Assembly: GCF_001499995.1 (NCBI RefSeq)
Contig: NZ_LQIU01000002.1
Location: forward strand, 1 to 64,000
Reading direction: 5' to 3'
DNA: 64,000 nucleotides
Source: Mycobacterium sp. IS-1496
Lineage (GTDB): Bacteria > Actinomycetota > Actinomycetes > Mycobacteriales > Mycobacteriaceae
Part shown: positions 18,379 to 28,591 of the stretch, in pieces
Position numbering within the stretch: position 1 is the first letter of the stretch
Layout: each line of letters begins with the position of its first letter
Position numbers and translations under genes: made by a program
Notes under the pieces: generated by a model
Seen by the model: only the letters and a program-made list of their open reading frames with translations
The model's database searches: none
Told to the model about the DNA's origin: nothing

Positions 18379-19682
18379 ATGTCCTCGAGCATGGCGTCCG
18401 GCGCGGTGGTGGTGCGCCCCATCGACCGCCTTGAGGTGCTGTTCGAGGAGCTGGCGGAGTTGATCGGTCAGCGCAATGCGATCGACGGCCGCATCGTGGA
18501 GATCGCCGCCGAGATCGACCACGACGAGCTGTGTGGGATGACGGGTGCGAAGTCGGTGGCGCATCTGATGGCGTGGAAGACCGGGTCGTCGTCGAGGAAC
18601 GGTAAGACCATCGCCGCCATCGCGCACCGGATCGCGGAGTTCCCCCAGTGCGTGCAGGCGCTGCGGGAGGGCCGGTTGTCGCTGGATCAGGTCGGGGTGA
18701 TCGCCGAGGGCGCGGGGGCAGGGTCTGATGAGCATTACGCCGAGCTGGCTCGAAGCGCCACGGTCAATCAGTTACGGACCGCGATCAAACTCGAACCCCG
18801 ACCCGAACCGAACCCGAGCCCGAACCTCGGGCCGACACTGACATCCCGCCTGAGCCGGTGCCGGTGCCCGAGCCGCGATCATCGGTCACCAAGACCTCCG
18901 ATGAGCAGTACACCTACTGGCACATCGCGATGCCGCATGCCGAGGCGGCGGTGTTCGACGCCGCCCTGCAGTCCCATCACGACGGGTTGGTCGCGCAGTG
19001 GAAACACGACCACGACAACCCCGACGACACCGACAGCCCGGGCGCGGGGCGGCCGCCGTTCCCCACTCTCGGCGATGCGTTCAATAGCCTGGTCGAGGCC
19101 GGGTGGGACGCCGAGGCCGCTCGCCGCCCGCACGGGCATCGCACCACCGTGGTCGTGCACCTCGACCTCACAGCCCGTATCGCCGCCCTGCACCTGGGGC
19201 CGCTGCTCTCGGATGCCGATCGCCGCTACCTGACCTGTGACGCCACCTGCGAAGTGTGGTTCGAACGCGCCGGACAGCCCATCGGCTCGGGCCGCGCCAC
19301 CCGGTTGATCAGCCGCCGGCTGCGTCGCGCCCTGGAACATCGCCACCCCACCTGCGCGGTCCCCGGGTGTGGGGCCACCCGCGGGCTGCACGCCCACCAC
19401 ATCCGGCACTGGGAAGACGGCGGCCGCACCGACCTGGACAACCTCGTGCTGGTCTGCCCCTACCACCACCGGCTGCACCACAAAGGCGTCATCACCATCA
19501 CCGGACCCGCCTCCCGACTCACCGTGACCGACGGCACCGGCCGCGCACTGCACTCCGGATCACTGGCCCGCCCGCCGAATCAGCCCCCGCCCACGGTCGC
19601 CCCCTATCAGGGACCCAGCGGGGAGCGTGCCGACTGGTGGTGGTACCCGCCATACCAACCCCCACCACCAACGAAGAACTGA
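18379..19682 (+). pseudogene. DUF222/HNH endonuclease (13E12 family), frameshifted
   Basis: Two reading frames together make one 13E12-type protein. Codons from ATG 18379 give the DUF222 part (LEELAELIGQRNAIDGRIVE... to QLRTAIKLEPRPEP). After about 18808 the homologous reading continues in another frame (EPEPEPRADTD, then TKTSDEQYTYWHIAMP) through to the HNH motif CAVPGCGATRGLHAHHIRHW and CPYHHRLHHKG. Restoring one C in the GAACC(C)GAACCC repeat near 18808 would rejoin them. In mycobacteria these genes are repetitive and probably mobile, and this one sits at the edge of the accessory block. A sequencing error or programmed slippage are alternatives to a true pseudogene. Confidence 0.82.
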
Positions 19683-19683
19683 G

Positions 19684-19698
19684 GACGCCCCGGGCGTC
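19684..19698 (+). terminator. Short GC-rich hairpin after the HNH gene
   Basis: GACGCC and GGCGTC around a CCG loop form a perfect 6-bp stem two bases after the HNH stop codon. Only a weak downstream T content is seen, so this is a possible tail-less terminator or a boundary palindrome of the element. Confidence 0.35.
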
Positions 19699-19792
19699 GA
19701 TAAGTGCAGAAAAGCCGTGAGCACAGAGTCATTCGTCGTGCTACTCGTCGTACCGTCATCACATCGAGCCCAAACCGGAGGAGACCAGCCAC

Positions 19793-19945
19793 GTGACGCT
19801 TCGCAACCGCATCCCGAGGTGGAGGTGCCGGTGCGGCTGGCCCGGACAGTTCATCGTCCCGGGCGCACGGTCTTACGGCGCTGGGGCCGACCAGCCGAGC
19901 ACACGCACCGCGTCGCCGAGCCTGACCAACCGCCCGACGCCCTAA
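19793..19945 (+). CDS. Possible small basic ORF upstream of pafB
   Basis: A GTG-started 50-codon frame follows a strong CCGGAGGAG sequence by 8-10 bases. The product is basic at its N-terminus, with a CRCGW cysteine pair, and ends in a low-complexity Thr/Pro/Ser tail. The stop codon TAA is also the first three bases of the pafB -10 box. No family is recognised. It could be a real small protein, a leader peptide or a chance frame in high-G+C DNA. Confidence 0.35.
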   Translation: MTLRNRIPRWRCRCGWPGQFIVPGARSYGAGADQPSTRTASPSLTNRPTP

Positions 19946-19955
19946 GCTCTTACGA
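19943..19955 (+). promoter_or_regulatory. Leaderless-type -10 element for pafB
   Basis: TAAGCT at 19943-19948 lies seven bases before GTG 19956, identical in hexamer and spacing to the pafA arrangement. It suggests that pafBC has its own promoter here, compatible with the physical separation from pafA. Confidence 0.45.
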
Positions 19956-20936
19956 GTGGCGACCTCCAAAGTCGAACGGCTGATGAACCTGGTCATCGCG
20001 CTGCTCTCGACGCGCACGTTCATCACCGCCGACCGCATTCGGCAGGTCGTCGCCGGCTACGCCGACAGCCCCAGCGACGAGGCGTTCTCCCGCATGTTCG
20101 AGCGGGACAAGAACGAGCTCCGCGACCTCGGCATCCCGCTGGAGACCGGGCGCGTCTCGCAGTTCGACCCCACCGAGGGCTACCGCATCAACCGCGACGC
20201 CTACGCCCTGCCCGCCGTCGAACTCACCGGCGACGAAGCCGCCGCCGTCGCGGTCGCCACCCAGCTGTGGGAATCACCCGAACTCATCACCGCCACCCAG
20301 GGTGCCCTGCTCAAGCTGCGCGCGGCCGGCGTGGACGTCGACCCCGCCGACGGCGTCGCCATCTCCACGGCGACCCTGCCCGGTGTCCGCGGCAACGAAG
20401 AGACACTGCGAACCCTGCTCCAGGCCATCGACACCGGTCAGGCTGTCCAGTTCGGCCATCGCAGGGACCGCTCCGAGCCCTACACCACCCGCACCGTCGA
20501 ACCCTGGGGCGTCGTCACCCACCGCGGCCGTTGGTACCTGGTCGGCCACGACCGCGACCGCGACGCCCCCCGCACCTTCCGCCTGTCGCGCATCGCCGAC
20601 GACGTCACCACCATCGGCCCGCCCGGCGCGGTCCACAAACCCCACGATGTCGACCTTCGCGAACTGGTCCACCGCGCCGTCGCCGAGTGGCCCACCGGCG
20701 CCCAGGCCCGCGTCTGGGTCGCCGACGGCCGCGCCACCGCCCTGCGCCGCCAGGCCATCGTCGAAGGCCCGATGACCCTCGGCGGCCGCGCCGGCGAGGT
20801 GGTGACCGTCGAGATCGGCATGTTCGACCGGCTGGCCCGCGAGGTCGCCAGCTACGGCGCCGACGCCGTCGCGCTCGAACCGCAGTCGCTGCGCGACGAC
20901 GTCATCGCCCGACTGAGAGCGCAGGCCACCGCATGA
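19956..20936 (+). CDS. pafB: Transcriptional activator PafB (HTH-WYL)
   Basis: 326-residue WYL-domain regulator. With PafC it forms the activator of the LexA-independent mycobacterial DNA-damage response. An N-terminal winged helix (about residues 1-70, opening ATSKVERLMNLVIALLSTRTF) is followed by a WYL effector region (about 140-230) and the WCX extension. The WYL core is visible as RTVEPWGVVTHRGRWYLVGHDRDR. Start GTG 19956 matches the known PafB N-terminus. Its stop overlaps the pafC start (ATGA). Confidence 0.95.
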   Translation: MATSKVERLMNLVIALLSTRTFITADRIRQVVAGYADSPSDEAFSRMFERDKNELRDLGIPLETGRVSQFDPTEGYRINRDAYALPAVELTGDEAAAVAVATQLWESPELITATQGALLKLRAAGVDVDPADGVAISTATLPGVRGNEETLRTLLQAIDTGQAVQFGHRRDRSEPYTTRTVEPWGVVTHRGRWYLVGHDRDRDAPRTFRLSRIADDVTTIGPPGAVHKPHDVDLRELVHRAVAEWPTGAQARVWVADGRATALRRQAIVEGPMTLGGRAGEVVTVEIGMFDRLAREVASYGADAVALEPQSLRDDVIARLRAQATA

Positions 20937-21910
20937 GCGCCGTCTCGACCCGGCTGGTCCGGCTGCTCAACATGGTCCCGTACTTCCAGGCCAACCCCCG
21001 GATCACCTACACCGAAGCCGCCTCCGACCTCGGTGTCACCGTCAAGCAGCTGCAGGACGACCTCAACCAGCTGTGGATGTGCGGCCTGCCCGGCTACGGC
21101 CCCGGCGACCTCATCGACTTCGAGTTCTCCGGCGACACCATCGAGGTCACGTTCTCCGCCGGGATCGACCGGCCGCTACGCCTCACCTCCCCTGAGGCCA
21201 CCGGTGTGCTGGTGGCGCTGCGCGCGCTCGTCGACGTGCCCGGCATGGTCGACCCCGAGGCGGCCCGCAGCGCCATCGCCAAGATCGAGCAGGCCGCCGG
21301 CGCCGCTGGACACGACCTCGGCGACACGGTGACCGCCGTCGAGGAACCCGCACCGGCGGAGAGCGAGGCCGCCGCCGCGGTCCGCACGGCGGTGCGCAAT
21401 GCCCGCGCGCTGATGATCGAGTACTACTCCGCCTCCCACGACATCCTCACCAGCCGCGTCGTCGACCCGATCCGCGTGATCCTCGTCGCCGATCACACCT
21501 ATCTCGAGGCGTGGTGCCGCTCCGCCGAAGGTGTGCGGCTGTTCCGGTTCGACCGCATCGTCGACGCCCGCGTCCTCGATGAACCCTCTGCGCCGCCACC
21601 CCCTGCGGTTGAGGCCGGCCCCGACACGTCGCTGTTCGACGCCGATCCGGCGTTGCCGTCGGCCACTCTGCTCATCGACCGTTCCGCCTCCTGGATGTTC
21701 GACTACTACCCCCTTCGCGTGGTGCGCGAACTGGCCGACGGCGCCTGCGAAGCCGCGATGACGTACGCCTCCGACGACTGGATGGCCCGCTTCGTGCTCG
21801 GCTTCGGTTCGGCGGTGCGGGTGGTCGAACCGCAGGCCCTGGCCGACAGAGTGCGGCAATCGGCCGCCGCGGCCTTGCTCGCCTACGAGAACGACCCCGC
21901 CGGCGGGTAG
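20933..21910 (+). CDS. pafC: Transcriptional activator PafC (HTH-WYL)
   Basis: 325-residue partner of PafB with the same layout: N-terminal winged helix ([25 protein letters not shown]), WYL domain (around [22 protein letters not shown]) and WCX C-terminal region. ATG 20933 overlaps the pafB stop by four bases, so the two are translationally coupled, fitting a heterodimer. The TAG stop falls in TAGACT, a TANNNT box that may serve the tatA promoter. Confidence 0.95.
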   Translation: MSAVSTRLVRLLNMVPYFQANPRITYTEAASDLGVTVKQLQDDLNQLWMCGLPGYGPGDLIDFEFSGDTIEVTFSAGIDRPLRLTSPEATGVLVALRALVDVPGMVDPEAARSAIAKIEQAAGAAGHDLGDTVTAVEEPAPAESEAAAAVRTAVRNARALMIEYYSASHDILTSRVVDPIRVILVADHTYLEAWCRSAEGVRLFRFDRIVDARVLDEPSAPPPPAVEAGPDTSLFDADPALPSATLLIDRSASWMFDYYPLRVVRELADGACEAAMTYASDDWMARFVLGFGSAVRVVEPQALADRVRQSAAAALLAYENDPAGG

Positions 21911-21939
21911 ACTCGGCGACGACTTCGAGGAGGTGCACA
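21908..21939 (+). promoter_or_regulatory. tatA -10-like box and strong ribosome site
   Basis: TAGACT at 21908-21913 overlaps the pafC stop and resembles a mycobacterial -10. The GAGGAGG sequence just before the TTG start at 21940 is a strong Shine-Dalgarno and decides the unusual start codon. Confidence 0.4.
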
Positions 21940-22182
21940 TTGGGCGGTCTACAACCCTGGCACTGGGTAATCGTCATCGCGGTGTTCGTGCTGCTGTTCG
22001 GCGCCAAGAAACTGCCAGATGCTGCGCGTTCACTGGGCAAGTCCATGCGGATCTTCAAGTCGGAGATCAAGGAGATGCAGTCGGAAGGCAAGACGGACAA
22101 CCCGTCGGCCACACCGATCGCCTCCGAGCGCGTCGACACCGCCAACCCGACGGCCGAGCAACCCGACAAACGGTCGGCCTGA
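21940..22182 (+). CDS. tatA: Sec-independent translocase subunit TatA
   Basis: 80-residue pore-forming subunit of the twin-arginine translocase, which exports folded proteins. One N-terminal membrane helix ([15 protein letters not shown]) is followed by the conserved [21 protein letters not shown] hinge and amphipathic helix and a polar tail. The start is TTG, chosen because the family N-terminus (M-G-x-L-x-P-W-H-W) begins exactly there and GAGGAGG precedes it; the nearby GTG is out of frame. tatC follows 77 bases later. Confidence 0.96.
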   Translation: MGGLQPWHWVIVIAVFVLLFGAKKLPDAARSLGKSMRIFKSEIKEMQSEGKTDNPSATPIASERVDTANPTAEQPDKRSA

Positions 22183-22259
22183 CCCCACGCTTTCCGTCCC
22201 ACGCGGCCTGACGCCGCGTCGTCAGGCGGCGTCCGTCGGCGGCCCCTAGGCAACTACAC

Positions 22260-23210
22260 GTGCAAACCCCCGGATTCCTCAAGCGGCTCAACCCGCGGCA
22301 ACGCCGCGCACGGGTCAACCCCGACGGCACCATGTCGTTGGTCGAGCACCTCCACGAACTGCGCAACCGGCTCCTCGTGGCGGCCGCCGCGATAGTGCTG
22401 ACCACCATCTTCGGGTTCTTCTGGTACAGCCACGGCTTCCTCGGCTTCCACAGCCTGGGCGAATGGCTGCGCGGCCCGTACTGCGCGCTGCCCGACTACG
22501 CGCGGGCCTCGATCACCGACGACGGGCAGTGCCGCCTGCTGGCCACCGCGCCGTTCGACCAGTTCATGCTGCGCTTGAAGGTCGCGCTGATGGCGGGCAT
22601 CGTGCTGGCGTGTCCGGTGTGGCTGCACCAGCTGTGGGCGTTCATCACCCCCGGCCTGTACCGCAACGAACGCCGCTTCGCGATGGCCTTTGTCGGCATC
22701 GGGGCGGTGCTCTTCATCGCCGGCGCGATCCTGGCCTACGTCGTGCTCGCCACCGCGCTGGGTTTCCTGCTCACCGTCGGCAGCGACGTCCAGGTCACCG
22801 CGCTCTCGGGTGACCAGTACTTCGGCTTCCTCATCAACCTGCTGCTGGTGTTCGGTTTCAGCTTCGAATTCCCGCTGCTGATCGTGATGCTCAATTTCAT
22901 CGGGATGCTGCCCTACGAACGCCTCAAGGCGTGGCGCCGCGGCCTGATCTTCGCGCTGTTCGTGTTCGCCGCGTTCTTCACGCCCGGCTCCGACCCGTTC
23001 TCGATGCTCGCGCTGGCCTGCGCGCTGACCGTGCTGCTCGAGTTCGCGATCCAGGTGGCCCGGATCCACGACAAGCGCAAGGCGAAGCGGGAGGCCGCCG
23101 AGACCGTGCCGGAGGACGAGGCCGCGCCGATCGGCGGCGTCGAACCGATCGAACCGCCCAGCGCGGTGTCGACTCCATCCCGATCCACCATTCATGACGA
23201 ATCCACCTGA
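22260..23210 (+). CDS. tatC: Sec-independent translocase subunit TatC
   Basis: 316-residue polytopic membrane subunit that recognises twin-arginine signal peptides. It has the TatC hallmark [16 protein letters not shown] at about residues 24-39 and six hydrophobic segments, followed by a hydrophilic, Glu/Ala/Pro-rich tail. The start is GTG at 22260. The gene overlaps helY by 17 bases, giving the arrangement tatA-tatC-helY known from mycobacteria. Confidence 0.96.
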   Translation: MQTPGFLKRLNPRQRRARVNPDGTMSLVEHLHELRNRLLVAAAAIVLTTIFGFFWYSHGFLGFHSLGEWLRGPYCALPDYARASITDDGQCRLLATAPFDQFMLRLKVALMAGIVLACPVWLHQLWAFITPGLYRNERRFAMAFVGIGAVLFIAGAILAYVVLATALGFLLTVGSDVQVTALSGDQYFGFLINLLLVFGFSFEFPLLIVMLNFIGMLPYERLKAWRRGLIFALFVFAAFFTPGSDPFSMLALACALTVLLEFAIQVARIHDKRKAKREAAETVPEDEAAPIGGVEPIEPPSAVSTPSRSTIHDEST

Positions 23211-25950
23211 CACCCAACTCGCCGCGTTCTCCGCGGCGCTGCCGTTCACGCTCGACCCGTTCCAGATCCGCGCCTGCGAGGCGCTCGAAAGCGGGCACGG
23301 CGTGCTCGTGTGCGCCCCCACCGGCGCCGGGAAGACCGTCGTCGGCGAGTTCGCCGTGCACCTCGCCCTGGCCGCGGGCGGCAAATGCTTCTACACCACC
23401 CCGATCAAGGCGCTGAGCAACCAGAAGCACGCAGACCTGGTCCGGCGCTACGGGGCCGACAAGATCGGCCTGCTCACCGGGGACCAGTCCATCAACGGCG
23501 ACGCCGACATCATCGTGATGACCACCGAAGTGCTCCGAAACATGCTGTACGCGGATTCCCCTGCACTGCACGGTCTGTCGCACGTCGTGATGGACGAGGT
23601 GCATTTCCTCGCCGACCGGATGCGCGGTGCGGTCTGGGAGGAGGTGATCCTGCACCTGCCCGACGAGGTGAGGCTGGTCAGCCTGTCGGCGACGGTGAGC
23701 AACGCCGAGGAGTTCGGCGGGTGGATCCAGACGGTGCGCGGGGACACCACCGTGGTGGTCGACGAGCACCGGCCGGTACCGCTGTGGCAGCACGTGCTGG
23801 TCGGCAAGCGGCTGTTCGACCTGTTCGACTACCGGGCGCACAGCCCCGCACGCAGCGGCCGTGAACTCGTCGTCGACCCCGAGCTGCTGCGCCACATCGC
23901 CCACCGGCGCGAAGCCGACCGCCTCGCCGACTGGCAGCCGCGCGGCCGGGGACGCTCGGCCCACCGCAGCCGGCCCACGATCTACCGGCCACCCGCCCGG
24001 CCCGACGTGATCGCCGCCCTGGACCGAGAGGGGCTGCTGCCGGCGATCACGTTCGTGTTCTCCCGCGCCGGCTGCGACGCCGCGGTCAAGCAGTGTCTGC
24101 GGTCGCCGCTGCGGTTGACGACGAACGAGGAGCGCCAACGCATCGCCGAGGTGATCGATCGCCGCTGCGCCGACCTCGCCGAAGCCGACCTGATCGTGCT
24201 CGACTACCACGAATGGCGCGAGGGCCTGCTGCGCGGGCTGGCCGCCCACCACGCCGGCATGCTCCCGGTCTTCCGCCACACCGTCGAGGAATTGTTCACC
24301 GCCGGTCTGGTCAAGGCCGTCTTCGCCACCGAGACACTGGCTTTGGGCATCAACATGCCCGCCCGCACCGTGGTGCTCGAGAAGCTGATCAAGTTCAACG
24401 GCGAACAGCACATGCCGCTGACGCCGGGGGAGTACACGCAGTTGACCGGACGGGCGGGCCGCCGCGGCATCGATGTCGAGGGCCACGCGGTCGTGTTGTG
24501 GACTCCTGACGTGGAACCCGTCGAGGTGGCCGGGCTGGCCTCGACCCGCACGTTCCCGCTGCGCAGCTCGTTCGCGCCGTCGTACAACATGACCATCAAC
24601 CTGGTCGGGCAGATGGGCCCGGCGCTGGCGCGCCAACTGCTCGAGCAGTCGTTCGCCCAGTACCAGGCCGACCGCTCGGTGGTCGGTCTGCGCCGCGGCG
24701 TCGAACGCGGCGAACGGATGCTCGACGAGATCGCCGGCGAGCTCGGCGGCCGCGACGCCCCGATCCTGGACTACGTCCGGCTACGCGCGAAGATCTCCGA
24801 ACGCGAACGCGCGCAGTCCCGGTCGTCCCGGCTGCAGCGCCGCGCGGTCGCCAACGACGCGCTCAGCGCACTGCGGCGCGGTGACATCATCACCATCACC
24901 AACGGGCGGCGCGGAGGGTTGGCCGTCGTGCTCGAATCCGCCCGCGACACCGACGATCCGCGTCCGCTCGTGCTGACCGAACACCGATGGGCGGGCCGCA
25001 TCTCGTCGGCCGACTACACCGGCGCGACCCCCCGCGTCGGCACCATGACGCTGCCCAAACGCGTCGAGCACCGCAATCCGCGGGTGCGCCGCGACCTGGC
25101 GTCGGCACTGCTGTCGGCTGCCGCCGGGATGGCGATGCCGGAGTCCCGGGGCCGGCGCAGGGGGGCCCAGCAGGACGACGACACCGACCCCGAGCTCGTC
25201 TCGCTGCGTGACCGAATGCGCCGCCACTCCGCCCATCACCTGCCCGACCGCGAGGACAAGGCCCGCGTCGCCGAGCGGTATCTGCGCATCGAACGGGACA
25301 ACGCGCAGATCCAGAAGAAGGTCGCCTCCGCCACCAACTCGCTGGCGCGCACCTTCGACCGGATCGTTGTCCTGCTCGGCGAACGCGGGTTCATCGACAC
25401 CACCGGTGACGATCCGAAGGTCACCGACGACGGCCGCCTGCTGGCCCGTATCTACAGCGAGAGCGATCTGCTGGTCGCGGAGTGCCTGCGCGCGGGCACC
25501 TGGGAAGGGCTGGACGCCGCAGAACTGGCCGCGGTGCTGTCGTCGGTGCTGTTCGAGTCGCGTGGCGACACGCCCGGCGTCCCGGCCGGATACGAGGCGC
25601 CGACGGCGAAGGTGCGCCGCGCGTTGTCGCAGACCCGGCGCCTGTCTGCTGACCTGCGCTCCGACGAGCGGCGCCACCACCTCAGCCCCGGCCGGGAACC
25701 CGACGAGGGTTTCGTCAGTGCCATCTACCGGTGGGCGACCACCGGCGACCTGACCACCGCGCTGGCCGCGTCGGACGCCTCCGGTGGCGGGTCACCGCTG
25801 TCCGCAGGCGATTTCGTGCGGTGGTGTCGACAGGTGCTCGACCTGCTCGACCAGGTCCGCAACGCCGCGCCGACGCCCGCCCTGCGCACCGCCGCGAAAC
25901 GCGCGATCAACGACATTCGACGCGGCGTCGTGGCAGTTGATGCGGGGTAG
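23194..25950 (+). CDS. helY: DEVH-box helicase HelY (Ski2/Mtr4-like)
   Basis: 918-residue superfamily 2 helicase of the Ski2-like group, probably acting on RNA. Walker A is [14 protein letters not shown] (near residue 40), the DEVH box is [14 protein letters not shown] (near 133), and the RecA2 motif [12 protein letters not shown] is near 415. A long C-terminal region includes a DSHCT-type domain. It starts inside the tatC end. The TAG stop falls within TAGTGT (25948-25953), a possible -10 for the next gene. The substrate in mycobacteria is not established. Confidence 0.93.
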   Translation: MTNPPDTQLAAFSAALPFTLDPFQIRACEALESGHGVLVCAPTGAGKTVVGEFAVHLALAAGGKCFYTTPIKALSNQKHADLVRRYGADKIGLLTGDQSINGDADIIVMTTEVLRNMLYADSPALHGLSHVVMDEVHFLADRMRGAVWEEVILHLPDEVRLVSLSATVSNAEEFGGWIQTVRGDTTVVVDEHRPVPLWQHVLVGKRLFDLFDYRAHSPARSGRELVVDPELLRHIAHRREADRLADWQPRGRGRSAHRSRPTIYRPPARPDVIAALDREGLLPAITFVFSRAGCDAAVKQCLRSPLRLTTNEERQRIAEVIDRRCADLAEADLIVLDYHEWREGLLRGLAAHHAGMLPVFRHTVEELFTAGLVKAVFATETLALGINMPARTVVLEKLIKFNGEQHMPLTPGEYTQLTGRAGRRGIDVEGHAVVLWTPDVEPVEVAGLASTRTFPLRSSFAPSYNMTINLVGQMGPALARQLLEQSFAQYQADRSVVGLRRGVERGERMLDEIAGELGGRDAPILDYVRLRAKISERERAQSRSSRLQRRAVANDALSALRRGDIITITNGRRGGLAVVLESARDTDDPRPLVLTEHRWAGRISSADYTGATPRVGTMTLPKRVEHRNPRVRRDLASALLSAAAGMAMPESRGRRRGAQQDDDTDPELVSLRDRMRRHSAHHLPDREDKARVAERYLRIERDNAQIQKKVASATNSLARTFDRIVVLLGERGFIDTTGDDPKVTDDGRLLARIYSESDLLVAECLRAGTWEGLDAAELAAVLSSVLFESRGDTPGVPAGYEAPTAKVRRALSQTRRLSADLRSDERRHHLSPGREPDEGFVSAIYRWATTGDLTTALAASDASGGGSPLSAGDFVRWCRQVLDLLDQVRNAAPTPALRTAAKRAINDIRRGVVAVDAG

Positions 25951-25991
25951 TGTGTGGTGCCAGCGAGCCGAGCGAGGACCAAGGAGACACG

Positions 25992-26774
25992 ATGAGCGGA
26001 CCGCAGGGATCTGATCCGACGCAGCCGTGGGCCGGTCAACAACCGGACGCGGGTACGGATCAGCCGGCCGGCGACCCGTCGAACACCCAGTGGCAGTCAC
26101 CCGGACAGGGCGGCGAGCAGGGCACTTCCGAGACCCCGCAGTGGCAGCAGCCCCCGGCGTACACGCCGCAGCAGTATCCCCAGTACCAGCAGCCGACTCA
26201 GCAGCAGCCGTCGTATCAGCCCTACCCGCAGACCGAGCAGTACGGCCAGCCCCAGTACGGTCAACCGCAGTACGGCCAGCCCGGTCAGTACGGCCAGCCC
26301 CAGTACGGGCAACCGCAGTACGGTCAGCAGCCGCAGTACGGCCAGCAACCCCAGTACGGCCAGCCGCAGTACGGCCAGCCGGGTCAGACGGGCCAGTACG
26401 GCGCGTTCCCGCCTCCCGGTGCCGAGGACGGCTCCAAGCGTTCGCTGGGCGTGATCGGCGCCGTCATCGGCGTGCTCGCCCTGGTGATCCTGGCCGTGGT
26501 CCTGGTTCTCGGCTTCTGGAAGCCCGGCTTCTTCGTGACGACCAAACTCGACGTCAATGCCGCCCAGTCCGGTGTGCAGCAGATCCTCACCGACGAGTCG
26601 AACGGCTACGGCGCCAAGAACGTCCGCGACGTGAAGTGCAACAACGGGGAGAGCCCCGAGGTCAAGAAGGGCGCCACGTTCGACTGCGAGGTCAGCATCG
26701 ACGGCACGAAACGCGAAGTGACCGTGACCTTCCAGGACGACGACGGCACCTACGAGGTCGGCCGGCCGCGTTAG
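25992..26774 (+). CDS. DUF4333 membrane protein with YGQPQ repeats (Rv2091c-like)
   Basis: 260-residue single-pass membrane protein, position and layout matching M. tuberculosis Rv2091c. About residues 1-145 are a cytosolic Gln/Pro/Tyr-rich region with many copies of QYGQP-type units. A membrane segment follows (about 155-178, [21 protein letters not shown]), then a DUF4333 outer domain of some 80 residues with two cysteines ([17 protein letters not shown]) likely disulfide-linked. ATG 25992 follows AAGGAG. The stop overlaps the stop of the convergent exonuclease gene (TTAG, 26771-26774). Function unknown. Confidence 0.85.
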   Translation: MSGPQGSDPTQPWAGQQPDAGTDQPAGDPSNTQWQSPGQGGEQGTSETPQWQQPPAYTPQQYPQYQQPTQQQPSYQPYPQTEQYGQPQYGQPQYGQPGQYGQPQYGQPQYGQQPQYGQQPQYGQPQYGQPGQTGQYGAFPPPGAEDGSKRSLGVIGAVIGVLALVILAVVLVLGFWKPGFFVTTKLDVNAAQSGVQQILTDESNGYGAKNVRDVKCNNGESPEVKKGATFDCEVSIDGTKREVTVTFQDDDGTYEVGRPR

Positions 26775-27721
26775 TCGAGGGCGTCGAGCGCCTTCTGCAG
26801 CCGCCCGACCGAGGAGGTGACGCCGAGGTCGCCCGCCAACTGGGCGACCTTGCGCGGATGTGCTGCGGCCAACGGCAACTCGTCGGTCTTCGTCGACATC
26901 GAGACCGGGGCGTCGGTGGCCACCCGCACCACCGGTTCGGCCGCCTCGATGTAGTCGGCGGCGGCCAGCATCTTCTTGCGGTACGCCTTCGACATCTTCG
27001 ACTTCGGGTCGTTGGCGGCTGCGACGATCGCCTCCAGGGAGCCGAACTGGGCCAGCAGCGTCGCGGCGGTCTTCTCGCCGACACCCGGCACCCCGGGCAG
27101 CCCGTCTGACGGGTCCCCGCGCATCAACGCCAATTCGGCGTAGGCCGCTCCGGCCCGCTCCTTGGGCACCGCGTACTGGTCGGCGACCTCGGTCGGCCCG
27201 AACAGCGTGGCCTTGCTCATCCCGCGGCCGAGGTAGAGCACCCGCACCTCGACCGGTGAGTCGCGCACCACCTGCAACATGTCCCGGTCACCGCTGACCA
27301 CGATCACCCGGTCGCGCGTCTCGGCGGCGGCCAGTGTGCCCAGCACGTCGTCGGCCTCGTACCCGGGCGCGCCGGCGTGGGGGATCCCGAACGCGTCGAG
27401 CATCTCCATGATCATGTCAACCTGCGGGGTGAGGTCGTCGGGCACGACCTCGACATCGGCGCCGGTGGGTTGCTCCTCGGCGACCCGGTGCGCCTTGTAC
27501 GACGGGACCAGGTCGACGCGCCACTGGGGTCGCCAGTCGTCGTCGCGGCACACCACCAGCCGGGAGGGCCGCTCCCTGCCGATCAACATCGCGACGGTGT
27601 CGAGGAATCCGCGCACCGCGTTGACCGGTCGGCCGTCGGGGGCGGTGATCGACGACGGCAGCGCGAAGTACGAGCGGAACCACATGCTCGCGCCGTCGAG
27701 CAGCAGCAACTGACCGCTCAT
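26771..27721 (-). CDS. 5'-3' exonuclease (Pol I N-terminal/FEN-type), Rv2090-like
   Basis: 316-residue stand-alone flap/5'-3' exonuclease homologous to the N-terminal domain of DNA polymerase I, probably acting on DNA flaps or RNA primers. Metal-binding acidic clusters are seen in [42 protein letters not shown] and [12 protein letters not shown], and the helix-hairpin-helix in [18 protein letters not shown]. The ATG overlaps the stop of the hotdog gene upstream on this strand (ATGA). It corresponds in position and strand to Rv2090. Confidence 0.9.
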   Translation of the reverse strand: MSGQLLLLDGASMWFRSYFALPSSITAPDGRPVNAVRGFLDTVAMLIGRERPSRLVVCRDDDWRPQWRVDLVPSYKAHRVAEEQPTGADVEVVPDDLTPQVDMIMEMLDAFGIPHAGAPGYEADDVLGTLAAAETRDRVIVVSGDRDMLQVVRDSPVEVRVLYLGRGMSKATLFGPTEVADQYAVPKERAGAAYAELALMRGDPSDGLPGVPGVGEKTAATLLAQFGSLEAIVAAANDPKSKMSKAYRKKMLAAADYIEAAEPVVRVATDAPVSMSTKTDELPLAAAHPRKVAQLAGDLGVTSSVGRLQKALDALD

Positions 27722-28566
27722 CGCCGGCTCTCGAACACGTAGGAGGCGCTGGTGATCGGGCGGTCGCCGTTCCCCTCGTCGTGCAACACCACCCGCACCG
27801 CGACGACCCCGTCGGCCGACACGGGCTCGGCCTCCGCCCGGAACGGGCCCGTCTTCCCGCGGGCCATGAACATCACGTGCGACGACGTGCCCTGCAGCTG
27901 GTCGGTGCCCGCCACCCGGGCCGCGGCGTCGGCGGCCGCGGTCTCGAGCACCACGAACTGCGGGCCGATGTGCAGGGCGGCGTCCGGCGACGCCACCTCG
28001 GCGGACAATTCCGGAAGCGCCCAGTGCCCGTCGGGACGCCGGTACGCGCCGAACACCTGCCACAGCGGCGGCAGGTCGGGGGAGTCGATGACCTCGATCG
28101 CGTCGACCTCCATCTTCTGCAGACCCTCCGGCGGCGTGCCGATGCTGACACCCTGACCCTCGATCAACGCCAGCACGCGGTCGGGCCGGTCGGCGTCGAC
28201 GATCTTGGCGCGGCTGTACCCCATCTGCCTGCCCCGCCTGAGCTCCTCGGAGACGACCTCGATACGCCGCACGTCGCGGCCGGCGTCGAGGAGCTGACAC
28301 GAATGCACGACCGGGTTGGGCACGGCCTCCAGATCGGACATGTGCCCGCTCTCCGGCGCCGCGATCCCCAACACGGACAACAGGAGTCCGCCGGTCGGGT
28401 TGCGCATGTCGCTGCGCAGGGTGACGGTGTCGTCGACTGCACGCGGGTCCATGGAGGCGTACAGCCGGCCGATGTAGCGGTAACTGAGCAGACCACCCCA
28501 ACGTCGCCGCAGTTCCTCGGCATACGCGTCGTGGTCGTCGATCAGGTCGCGGATATCTCGGAGCAT
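27718..28566 (-). CDS. Hotdog-fold thioesterase-like protein
   Basis: 282-residue protein with two regions resembling PaaI/acyl-CoA thioesterase hotdog domains. The N-terminal one is around [23 protein letters not shown] and [19 protein letters not shown]; the second is the C-terminal 110 residues ending [13 protein letters not shown] role in acyl-CoA hydrolysis is a family guess; no catalytic residue is assigned. It precedes the exonuclease in a two-gene unit. I do not recall an equivalent between Rv2089c and Rv2090 in M. tuberculosis, so it may be an insertion or a lineage-specific loss there. Confidence 0.6.
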   Translation of the reverse strand: MLRDIRDLIDDHDAYAEELRRRWGGLLSYRYIGRLYASMDPRAVDDTVTLRSDMRNPTGGLLLSVLGIAAPESGHMSDLEAVPNPVVHSCQLLDAGRDVRRIEVVSEELRRGRQMGYSRAKIVDADRPDRVLALIEGQGVSIGTPPEGLQKMEVDAIEVIDSPDLPPLWQVFGAYRRPDGHWALPELSAEVASPDAALHIGPQFVVLETAAADAAARVAGTDQLQGTSSHVMFMARGKTGPFRAEAEPVSADGVVAVRVVLHDEGNGDRPITSASYVFESRR

Positions 28567-28578
28567 CGCCTAGAACAG

Positions 28579-28591
28579 TAGCCTTGAAGTC
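28579..28591 (+). promoter_or_regulatory. Leaderless-type -10 element for pepE
   Basis: TAGCCT at 28579-28584 lies seven bases before ATG 28592, within only 25 bases separating pepE from the divergent hotdog gene. The spacing predicts a leaderless pepE transcript. Confidence 0.45.
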
